Positions 1 through 4,304 of a stretch of DNA of 8,859 nucleotides are shown here, one piece after another. Under the pieces are notes generated by a model. That model was not told the DNA's origin and did no database searches. It saw nothing but the letters and a program-made list of their open reading frames with translations. The stretch lies in assembly GCA_964390795.1 (NCBI GenBank), contig CAYMLQ010000247.1, positions 1 through 8,859 of the forward strand. Reading direction: 5' to 3'. The position numbers and the translations under genes were made by a program. Positions within the stretch are counted from its first letter, which is position 1, and each line of letters begins with the position of its first letter. The stretch comes from CAYMLQ01 sp964390795 (GTDB lineage Bacteria > Verrucomicrobiota > Kiritimatiellia > RFP12 > UBA1067).

Positions 1-53
1 AATGGGCGATTCCGGATACGGAATATTCCCGCTACCCGCCGCCGGTCCGCGCC

Positions 54-140
54 GCGCCGGTCTCAGCCGCAGTCCCCGCGGCAGCGGCATTGCCCTGCGG
101 ACGCCTGCGGGGAGGCGTCCCTACCGGGCTGCGCACGTCC
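54..140 (-). repeat. REP-like repeat, left flank of the RAYT gene
   Basis: This block recurs in the same orientation on the other side of the transposase gene. The first 22 bases (54-75) are identical to 711-732, and the rest stays recognisably similar to position 792. Inside it, 99-120 is a perfect hairpin: 8-bp arms GGACGCCT/AGGCGTCC around a 6-base loop. On the minus strand the tetranucleotide GTAG (124-121) directly precedes this hairpin. GTAG followed by a palindrome is the known layout of bacterial REP sequences processed by RAYT transposases. That this is the element's own substrate is an inference from position and layout. Confidence 0.65.
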
Positions 141-175
141 GAATACTTTCCGTGTCGCAATATGTAAGGTTGCCG

Positions 176-204
176 TTTTCAGGCAATGCCGCGTTTGCTA
201 TGCT
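176..204 (+). promoter_or_regulatory. Weak candidate promoter for the RAYT gene
   Basis: TTTTCA (176-181) and TATGCT (199-204) are 17 bases apart and each matches 4 of 6 consensus positions. The predicted start would be only a few bases before the ATG at 217. No Shine-Dalgarno sequence is visible there, so the message may be nearly leaderless and poorly translated. This is a motif match only. Confidence 0.25.
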
Positions 205-216
205 TTAACGCACAAT

Positions 217-663
217 ATGACTCCGATACTTTCCGAGCGCAAGTCTCTTTCGCACGCGCAGCCGTGCGCGTGGGATGCCATCTACTTCGTCACAATCAAC
301 GCGGCGCAGCGCGGTGCGAACACCTTGGCGCTGCCGTCGATTGCGCCCATGCTGTGGCGGGAGTGGTGCGGATACGCGGAGCGCGGCGCTTGCAACGCGC
401 TCCTTTTCGTGGTCATGCCGGATCATGTCCACGGGCTCTTCCGATTTCCGGTCGAGCCCGGGATGGAGGCTGCGGTCAACGCCTGGAAGCGGCTGACCGC
501 GCGTCGGCACGGTGTGGCGTGGCAGCGGGATTTCTTTGATCATCGGTTGAGGAGTGACGAATCGTTTGAAGAGAAGGCTGCGTATATCCGGGATAATCCG
601 GTGCGCAAGGCGTTGGCGGGGGAGGCGGCGTCATGGCCTTACACCTGGCCATCGCTGAAGTAG
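217..663 (+). CDS. REP-associated tyrosine transposase (RAYT, IS200/IS605-like Y1 family)
   Basis: The 148-residue protein is a single-domain HUH/Y1 transposase. Members of this family nick and rejoin single-stranded DNA at REP palindromes through a tyrosine that becomes covalently linked to DNA. Visible marks are the N-terminal strand YFVTINAAQRG (residues 23-33), the metal-binding HUH motif in VVMPDHVHGLF (H70, H72), the WQRDFFDHRLRSDESF block (102-117) typical of the RAYT branch, and the catalytic tyrosine Y123 in AAYIRDNPVR. Nothing needed for catalysis appears missing, and the length is normal, so the gene is probably intact. It stands alone, without a TnpB partner, and is bracketed by REP-like repeats on both sides. 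Such genes are usually single-copy and are thought to maintain the genome's REP population. I chose the ATG at 217 because the family core begins shortly after it, although no ribosome binding site is evident. Confidence 0.93.
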   Translation: MTPILSERKSLSHAQPCAWDAIYFVTINAAQRGANTLALPSIAPMLWREWCGYAERGACNALLFVVMPDHVHGLFRFPVEPGMEAAVNAWKRLTARRHGVAWQRDFFDHRLRSDESFEEKAAYIRDNPVRKALAGEAASWPYTWPSLK

Positions 664-688
664 AATGTAATGCGCGTCGCGGCGCCTG

Positions 689-792
689 GTAGGGCGGGGT
701 TCCCGAACCCGCGCCGGTCTCAGCCGCAGTCCGCGTCGCTGTGGCATTGCCCGCGGGCGCCTGCGGGGAGGCTACCTGCTCGCGTCACGTCC
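689..792. repeat. REPIN-like pair of REP hairpins, right flank of the RAYT gene
   Basis: On the plus strand GTAG (689-692) is immediately followed by a hairpin at 693-715: arms GGCGGGGTT and AACCC-g-CGCC, loop CCCG, one bulged G at 711. On the opposite strand GTAG (775-772) precedes a decayed version of the left-flank hairpin, with a GCCT/AGGC stem and loop positions 763-768. Two GTAG-headed palindromes facing each other is the REPIN arrangement. The stretch 711-792 is also the direct-repeat partner of 54-140. The second hairpin has lost about five stem bases relative to the left copy, so this copy looks worn. Confidence 0.6.
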
Positions 793-855
793 TCTTACCC
801 CTGCCCACTCATTACCCTCCCCTCCAAAAAAATGCACCCTCCCAAAACTTTCCCC

Positions 856-885
856 TTGCTTTCCCCCTCTCTTTTGCGATACTCT
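856..885 (+). promoter_or_regulatory. Candidate promoter, target unclear
   Basis: TTGCTT (856-861) is followed after 18 bases by TACTCT (880-885). An overlapping alternative, GATACT at 878-883, gives a 16-base spacer. The surroundings are strongly pyrimidine-rich and turn abruptly to AT-rich just downstream. The nearest plausible plus-strand gene starts 670 bases away, so this could drive a non-coding transcript or be a relic. Confidence 0.3.
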
Positions 886-986
886 ATCATTGTTGTAAAA
901 AAGTGGGAATCGCCTTTGCGGGTGCAGAGGCCGTTCCGTTATCGCTGAAAGACGCGTGTTTTTGCAGAGAAGGGGCGATCGGTAGA

Positions 987-1031
987 AGCAGTGGCAGTAG
1001 GCAGTGGCAGTAAGCAGTGGCAGTAGGCAGT
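987..1031 (+). repeat. 13-bp tandem repeat, about 3.5 units
   Basis: Three consecutive units (987-999, 1000-1012, 1013-1025) read RGCAGTGGCAGTA, followed by a partial unit GGCAGT (1026-1031). Units differ only at the first base (A/G/A). Each unit is itself a 6-mer GGCAGT plus a 7-mer GGCAGTA, so the array looks like a heptamer repeat with a one-base loss in alternate units. Confidence 0.9.
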
Positions 1032-1047
1032 TTCAAATCCTACTCCC

Positions 1048-1075
1048 AACTACTAACTCCTAACTACTAACTACT
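1048..1075 (+). repeat. Heptanucleotide tandem tract (AACTMCT)4
   Basis: Four adjoining 7-base units lie at 1048-1054, 1055-1061, 1062-1068 and 1069-1075: AACTACT, AACTCCT, AACTACT, AACTACT. A degenerate unit, TACTCCC, precedes them. The same unit recurs at 1495-1529 and, inverted, near 6559-6572. It starts 16 bases after the 13-bp repeat. Confidence 0.9.
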
Positions 1076-1342
1076 CCTTTCTTCGCCGGTCCGAGACAGG
1101 CTGAGTTGTTGCTGTGGGCTCGCGAGGCCCTCCGAACGGTTCCGGGTGTGAATCACATTCTTTCGTTGTTGTGTTTCGTTGTACCATCCGGATTCGCAAG
1201 GCAGGCCGAGGGGTATCGCGGACAGGGCTCAACCGGGCGGGTTCAGGTGCGGAAAGGGTGTCACGGGTTTTGGCTGTGGCAGTCACCGCGCAGGGAATCG
1301 TCCATCCCCGACCCGGAAAGCACACATTTTTCAAAAAGGTTG

Positions 1343-1371
1343 TTGACGTGCGGCCCCCGTTTGGGTAAGCT
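1343..1371 (+). promoter_or_regulatory. Candidate sigma70-type promoter for the 1556 gene
   Basis: TTGACG (1343-1348) matches five of six -35 consensus bases and is followed, after exactly 17 bases, by TAAGCT (1366-1371) in the -10 position. The expected transcription start is near 1378, giving a leader of about 178 bases before the ATG at 1556. The -10 is only a partial match (T, A and final T), but spacing and orientation fit well and no competing element lies closer to the gene. Confidence 0.55.
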
Positions 1372-1494
1372 AAGCACGTTTTGATTGGAAAAGGACTCCT
1401 TACGGACTTGTTCCGAAGAAACGAGGTGGAAGCGAACGGTAAATGGGTGCGAAGTTATTAGTCAGCTAGGTTCGGACGGCGCGCAAGCGTCCCC

Positions 1495-1529
1495 AACTCC
1501 TAACTCCTAACTCCTAACTCCTAACTACT
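1495..1529 (+). repeat. Heptanucleotide tandem tract in the leader of the 1556 gene, five units
   Basis: Four perfect AACTCCT units (1495-1501, 1502-1508, 1509-1515, 1516-1522) and one AACTACT unit (1523-1529) stand head to tail. The array ends 15 bases before the GGAGG ribosome binding site at 1545-1549. Its unit contains the complement of a purine-rich Shine-Dalgarno-like string (AGGAGTT on the other strand), so in RNA the CUCCU segments could pair with the GGAGG of the ribosome binding site. Unit number could therefore affect translation; this is an inference. Confidence 0.9.
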
Positions 1530-1544
1530 CTCTCTTCCCCTCAC

Positions 1545-1549
1545 GGAGG
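1545..1549 (+). promoter_or_regulatory. Ribosome binding site fixing the ATG at 1556
   Basis: GGAGG ends six bases before the ATG at 1556, which opens a classical signal peptide. The upstream in-frame ATG at 1550 touches this motif and is too close to be used. Confidence 0.85.
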
Positions 1550-1555
1550 ATGATA

Positions 1556-2323
1556 ATGAAAAAGTTAATTACTGCATTTGCAGCATGTGCAATGGCGGGC
1601 TTGGTGTCCGCAGAGGTCTCGAGCCAGAACATCGTCGGTTATCAGACGGTAGCGGCTGCGGGAACTTATTCCTCGTCAGGTCCGACCTTCATTTCCGTGG
1701 GCTCTGCCACGCAGGAATGGAAGCTTGGCGATGTAACGCTCAACGGTGCGGTTCCGGGTGATGACGTTATCCAGTTTCTGAATCCTGCCACAGCGGAAAC
1801 AGAAGTGACTGCGACGTATGTCGATGCTGCGACTGCTGCGAGTTGGGAACTTCCCGAGATGGAAGGTTGGTGGGATTTTGCGATGGAAAACAGCCTCAAC
1901 GATCTGACGTTCGCGGCGGGTACCGGGTTCCTCAGTAACTTCGCCAACACAGGCGTGACCATAACGTATGCGGGTGAAGTTCTGCAAGGTGCAACCACGC
2001 TCGATCTGAGCGGTCAGACCTACCCGATGGTTTCTAACTTCACACCCGTTGATCTGACGTTGGCAAGCGTTACGGGCGTCGGCATGGTTCCTGGTGATGA
2101 TGTCATCCAGTTCCTGAATCCGGTCACGGCCGAAACTGAAGTAACTGCGACGTACGTCGATGCCGCAACGGCGGCGAGTTGGGAACTTCCCGAGATGGAA
2201 GGTTGGTGGGATTTCTCGATGGAGAACAGCCTGAACGATCAGCCCCTGCCTGCTGGTGCGGCGTTCCTCGGAAACTTCGCAAGTACGGGCGTGATGATGA
2301 CGTTCCCGAATCCGGTGCCGTGA
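1556..2323 (+). CDS. Secreted protein with near-identical internal duplication (family of unknown function)
   Basis: The 255-residue protein starts with a clear signal peptide, MKKLITAFAACAMAGLVSA, probably cut after A19. The mature N-terminus EVSSQNIVGYQT resembles a large set of exported proteins that I associate with Kiritimatiellota and Verrucomicrobia. Their function is not known to me. There is no membrane anchor and no PEP-CTERM tail. The body is beta-rich and acidic and contains a 51-residue block twice, at 66-116 and 178-228, with 49 of 51 residues identical (differences A78/V190 and A109/S221). Each block begins VPGDDVIQFLNP and ends DFxMENSLND. Each is followed by a related but more diverged segment ending in a strand such as GVTITYAGEV or GVMMTFPNPV. 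The linker around 146-164 has LDLSGQTYPMVSNFTPVDL. The duplicated unit may be a structural repeat of a surface or extracellular protein. The gene has its own likely promoter at 1343-1371 and probably continues into the PEP-CTERM gene 104 bases downstream. Confidence 0.8.
   Translation: MKKLITAFAACAMAGLVSAEVSSQNIVGYQTVAAAGTYSSSGPTFISVGSATQEWKLGDVTLNGAVPGDDVIQFLNPATAETEVTATYVDAATAASWELPEMEGWWDFAMENSLNDLTFAAGTGFLSNFANTGVTITYAGEVLQGATTLDLSGQTYPMVSNFTPVDLTLASVTGVGMVPGDDVIQFLNPVTAETEVTATYVDAATAASWELPEMEGWWDFSMENSLNDQPLPAGAAFLGNFASTGVMMTFPNPVP
1751..1903 (+). repeat. Intragenic duplicated block, copy 1
   Basis: This 153-bp stretch encodes residues 66-116 of the secreted protein. Its partner is 2087-2239. 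By direct codon comparison the copies differ at 19 bases: 17 are silent and 2 change an amino acid. The stretch 1838-1878 (41 bases) is identical in both copies. Confidence 0.95.
2087..2239 (+). repeat. Intragenic duplicated block, copy 2
   Basis: This encodes residues 178-228 and is the partner of 1751-1903, 336 bases further on and in the same frame. Silent changes concentrate in the first 29 codons (14 of 17), and the segment 2174-2214 is invariant between copies. Confidence 0.95.
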
Positions 2324-2338
2324 GAGATTGATTGAGTT

Positions 2339-2365
2339 GCCTACGAGGGATTGTTCCCCGTAGGC
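2339..2365 (+). promoter_or_regulatory. Hairpin between the secreted-protein and PEP-CTERM genes
   Basis: GCCTACG (2339-2345) pairs with CGTAGGC (2359-2365). Inside, GGGA (2347-2350) pairs with TCCC (2355-2358) around a TTGT loop, with one bulged A at 2346. This makes an 11-bp stem 16 bases after the upstream stop codon. No run of T follows, so it is not a typical intrinsic terminator. It may protect the 3' end of a processed message or partly attenuate the downstream gene. Confidence 0.6.
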
Positions 2366-2427
2366 TTGAACATGAGGTGAGTCGGAGTTCTCTGGCTTCA
2401 CCGATAAAACAGAAAGAGAAAACGAAA

Positions 2428-2985
2428 ATGAAAAAGATGATGCTGGTGATGGCGCTGATGCTTGTGGCTGGGACGTCACAGGCGGCTAATGTTCTTTGGA
2501 GCACGGGCGTGATCAAGACGCCGACCTTGGGAACAGGCGTGTTTGGCGCAAATGCGGGAACCACGGCGAACCTCTATATCGCTGTGGTTTCCTTCTACTT
2601 GGATAACGCCGGTGTGCAGGGTGATCTGATTGGCACGGTTACCGGGAACACGGACAACACGCCAGCCGCTGGTACTGCCGTGTTGAACGGGACGACCGCT
2701 ACATTTAACTTTCTGCCAAGTACAAAGTACTGGGCATCGGTGCTTGTCACGAGCACGGTGAACACCGGCGGCGGCGTCGGTGATTATTGGAAAATGCAGT
2801 CGGGCGTAGGTCAGTTCACTGAAGCAGGCTCGGGTAACGTGAGCATCAACTTCCTCACGGGCTCTCAGCTGGGTGGTGCCAACCTGATGCCCACGAAGTG
2901 GGAGTTTGTTCCTGAACCCACCTCGATGGCTCTGTTGGCGCTCGGCGCTGCGGTCCTCGGGCTGCGTCGCAGGAATCGCAAGTAA
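2428..2985 (+). CDS. PEP-CTERM sorting-signal protein, function unknown
   Basis: The 185-residue protein has a signal peptide (MKKMMLVMALMLVAGTSQA, likely cut after A19) and a C-terminal PEP-CTERM tripartite signal: VPEP at 161-164, a hydrophobic stretch about 167-179 (SMALLALGAAVLG) and a basic end RRRNRK (180-185). Proteins of this type are exported and then recognised by an exosortase, which cleaves at the PEP motif in the envelope; the exosortase gene would be elsewhere in the genome. The middle (20-160) is Gly/Thr/Asn-rich and probably beta-stranded, with no catalytic motif I can name. The start at 2428 is chosen because it opens the signal peptide and follows a purine-rich stretch (AGAAAGAGAA, 2411-2420). 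An upstream in-frame start would add 32 non-leader residues. The gene probably shares a transcript with the gene at 1556 and is closed by the terminator at 3034-3063. Confidence 0.88.
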   Translation: MKKMMLVMALMLVAGTSQAANVLWSTGVIKTPTLGTGVFGANAGTTANLYIAVVSFYLDNAGVQGDLIGTVTGNTDNTPAAGTAVLNGTTATFNFLPSTKYWASVLVTSTVNTGGGVGDYWKMQSGVGQFTEAGSGNVSINFLTGSQLGGANLMPTKWEFVPEPTSMALLALGAAVLGLRRRNRK

Positions 2986-2988
2986 GGT

Positions 2989-3014
2989 ATGGAGAATGGG
3001 CGTCTCGCCCGTTT
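2989..3014 (+). repeat. GGGCG/CGCCC palindromic repeat, copy 1
   Basis: The motif ATGGAGAATGGGCG is followed by TCT and then CGCCCGTT, forming an 8-bp stem (2995-3002 with 3006-3013, one T-G pair). A closely similar copy lies at 4087-4113 and a half copy at 3064-3077. The copy starts four bases after the stop codon of the PEP-CTERM gene. Confidence 0.75.
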
Positions 3015-3033
3015 AATCCAACTTATCTTAAAG

Positions 3034-3063
3034 AACCCGTTCCGCGAGGAGCGGGTTTTTTTT
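3034..3063 (+). terminator. Intrinsic terminator of the PEP-CTERM gene transcript
   Basis: AACCCGTTCC (3034-3043) pairs with GGAGCGGGTT (3048-3057) across a GCGA tetraloop of the GNRA type, giving a 10-bp stem with one G-T pair. Eight T residues (3056-3063) run out of the stem. This is a textbook rho-independent terminator 48 bases after the stop codon. Confidence 0.93.
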
Positions 3064-3077
3064 ATGGAGAGTGGGCG
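3064..3077 (+). repeat. Half copy of the GGGCG palindromic repeat, over the start of the next gene
   Basis: ATGGAGAGTGGGCG matches the left half of the repeats at 2989 and 4087 except for one or two bases, but the right half (CGCCCGTT) is absent. It directly abuts the terminator T-run and carries GGAG (3066-3069), which could serve as a ribosome binding site for a TTG at 3078. Confidence 0.6.
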
Positions 3078-3092
3078 TTGTCTAAGGCACGT

Positions 3093-4073
3093 ATGACAAA
3101 CTTCAACTATACCGCGCGCGACAAATCAGGCGCTCTCAAGCATGGCAGCCTCAGGATGGCTGATCGCGTGGCCGCGCTGGCGGAACTCAAGGCCCAGGGC
3201 CTGGTGCCGCTGTCCGTTGAGGAGGGGAAGGCCAAGAGTCTTCCGTCTGGAATGAAGGAGCTGAAGTTGAAACGGCCCTTAATGGTGCTTGCAGGCGGCG
3301 TGGTCGCGCTGCTCGCGGTATGGGTCGTGCTGCGCCTGCTGCCGGCGGCAAAAACCAACGTGGCGAGGCCTAAAACGCATAAGGAACAGGCGGCGAAGGC
3401 CGTCAAGGCTAAGCCGGTGCCGCGTGTGACCGAAACGGCAAGCATGCCGCCGAAACCTCGCAAGCCGGCGGACGAGACGCCGCCAGAACCGCGCAAACCG
3501 GCGGTTGAAGGGGCGGCAGTGATCACACCGCCCGCAACGAACAGGATCGCCCGGCGCGTGTCGCCGAAGGGCGACCGGGTCGTTGTCCCCGGCATCCGGA
3601 GAAACGGGGGGACGAATGCGCCCAACCCGTACGCGACCTTCCGGACCACATCTGAGCGGGTCATGTCAGGGATGCTCAGCGCGAAACCCGGAGAGATGAT
3701 TATTGGCGTTTCTTTAGGGCGCGACTTCGACAAGGATTTTGCCGCCTCGTTGACCAATTCGATCGAGATCTACGCGAGTGACACCGAAGAGATGGCCGCC
3801 CACAAGGAGGCGGTCGCCTGGATGAAGGACGATATACGCAAGCTGGTCAAAGAAGGCCAATCGCCTGAGGAGATCCTCACGGCGTTCCGCGCTGAGCACA
3901 ACGAAGTCGCGAAGTTCCGTTCGGATCTACAGAGCAAGCTCAGCGAGCTGAAGAAGGAAGGCAAGATGGAGGAGGCCGAGGCGTTTGCGAAAGAGGCCAA
4001 CAAGCTGCTTGAGCCTTACGGCACGCGACCGCTGACGGTCTTCCCCGTACTGCCGAGCAAGAAGGCGAATTAG
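3093..4073 (+). CDS. Single-pass membrane protein: GspF-like N-terminal segment, TM helix, helical extracytoplasmic domain
   Basis: The 326-residue protein has three parts. Residues 1-45 (FNYTARDKSGALKHGSL, then ADRVAALAELKAQGLVPLSVE) follow the pattern of the cytoplasmic N-terminus of type II secretion/type IV pilus inner-membrane protein GspF/PilC. One transmembrane helix follows at about 62-83 (PLMVLAGGVVALLAVWVVL), with lysines on its cytoplasmic side. Then come a Pro/Lys/Arg-rich linker (84-165) and a charged, mostly helical domain (about 185-310) with likely coiled coil around 270-305. The GspF membrane and cytoplasmic domains are absent, so this is not a secretion platform protein. It may use the GspF-type segment to dock on a secretion ATPase or on neighbouring copies; that is inference. 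ATG at 3093 has AAGG (3084-3087) five bases upstream and matches where GspF proteins start; an in-frame TTG at 3078 with GGAG upstream is the alternative. The terminator 30 bases before the ATG leaves little space for a promoter. Confidence 0.75.
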   Translation: MTNFNYTARDKSGALKHGSLRMADRVAALAELKAQGLVPLSVEEGKAKSLPSGMKELKLKRPLMVLAGGVVALLAVWVVLRLLPAAKTNVARPKTHKEQAAKAVKAKPVPRVTETASMPPKPRKPADETPPEPRKPAVEGAAVITPPATNRIARRVSPKGDRVVVPGIRRNGGTNAPNPYATFRTTSERVMSGMLSAKPGEMIIGVSLGRDFDKDFAASLTNSIEIYASDTEEMAAHKEAVAWMKDDIRKLVKEGQSPEEILTAFRAEHNEVAKFRSDLQSKLSELKKEGKMEEAEAFAKEANKLLEPYGTRPLTVFPVLPSKKAN

Positions 4074-4086
4074 GCCTGGCTGATGC

Positions 4087-4113
4087 ATGGAGAACGGGCG
4101 TCCCCGCCCGTTT
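4087..4113 (+). repeat. GGGCG/CGCCC palindromic repeat, copy 2
   Basis: AACGGGCG (4093-4100) pairs perfectly with CGCCCGTT (4105-4112) around a TCCC loop and is followed by TTT. The preceding ATGGAG is shared with the copies at 2989 and 3064. Lying 14 bases after the stop codon of the 3093 gene, it may also work as that gene's terminator, although the T run is short. Confidence 0.75.
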
Positions 4114-4208
4114 GCGCGGCGGTTGTTTATCGGTCCGTAGCCAGCCGTTGCACCTTCTTCATTAGTGCCTTACAAACCAACAACATCAATAATAAACACG
4201 TTGTTTGT

Positions 4209-4276
4209 CTCTCACAGAGGCACAGAGCGCACAGAGTTTTGATGTTTGCTCTGTGGTCTCTGTGCCTCTGTGAGAG
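4209..4276. terminator. Long inverted repeat between converging genes (possible bidirectional terminator)
   Basis: Two 28-base arms (4209-4236 and 4249-4276) pair at 26 of 28 positions around a 12-base loop. The arms are built from CTCTGTG/CACAGAG-type words. The structure sits between a plus-strand gene ending at 4073 and a minus-strand gene ending at 4305, so it would form in transcripts from both sides. There is no long T run on either side, so termination itself is unproven. The repetitive wording also suggests a dispersed palindromic element. Confidence 0.7.
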
Positions 4277-4288
4277 CTAAATTGGGTT

Positions 4289-4303
4289 GCGGGCTCCGCC
4301 CGC
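4289..4303 (-). terminator. Short GC hairpin just after the stop of the spermidine-synthase-like gene
   Basis: GCGGGC (4289-4294) and GCCCGC (4298-4303) form a perfect 6-bp stem with a 3-base loop, directly beyond the stop codon at 4305-4307 on the minus strand. The minus-strand sequence after it runs AACCCAATTT, with only three T in a row, so it is at best a weak terminator acting together with the long inverted repeat beyond. Confidence 0.4.
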
Positions 4304-4304
4304 G

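Larger units (their letters stand above)
664..1555. other. Long intergenic region without a convincing gene
   Basis: No open frame here has family features or a sensible start. The stretch holds the right REPIN (689-792), a pyrimidine-rich tract (about 790-875), a candidate promoter (856-885), a 13-bp tandem repeat (987-1031), a heptamer tract (1048-1075), about 250 bases with nothing recognisable (1085-1335), a good candidate promoter (1343-1371), and the untranslated leader of the next gene. The leader contains a small hairpin (GGACG 1474-1478 / CGTCC 1488-1492) and a second heptamer tract just before the ribosome binding site. A small non-coding RNA from the 856-885 promoter is possible, but nothing shows it directly. 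Confidence 0.6.

Noticed and set aside
217..663. Complete IS200/IS605 insertion sequence with a tnpB gene
   Set aside because: No TnpB-like frame is nearby, and the protein has the RAYT-specific WQRDFFDH block, so it is a domesticated RAYT and not a standard IS.
987..1075. CRISPR-like array
   Set aside because: Units are 7 or 13 bases, directly adjoining, with no unique spacers and no cas genes.
1071..1384. Overlapping open frames on both strands (84-92 codons)
   Set aside because: No signal, motif or ribosome binding site supports them, and the plus-strand ones run across the likely promoter at 1343-1371.
1751..2239. Template/variable repeat pair of a diversity-generating retroelement
   Set aside because: Differences between the copies are mostly silent third positions with no bias to adenine sites, and no reverse transcriptase is present.
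2332..2427. N-terminal extension of the PEP-CTERM gene to an upstream start
   Set aside because: The extension runs through the intergenic hairpin and would bury the signal peptide.
1676..2479. 267-codon open frame on the minus strand
   Set aside because: It is antisense to the secreted-protein gene and its internal repeat merely mirrors the duplication on the coding strand. It has no leader or ribosome binding site.
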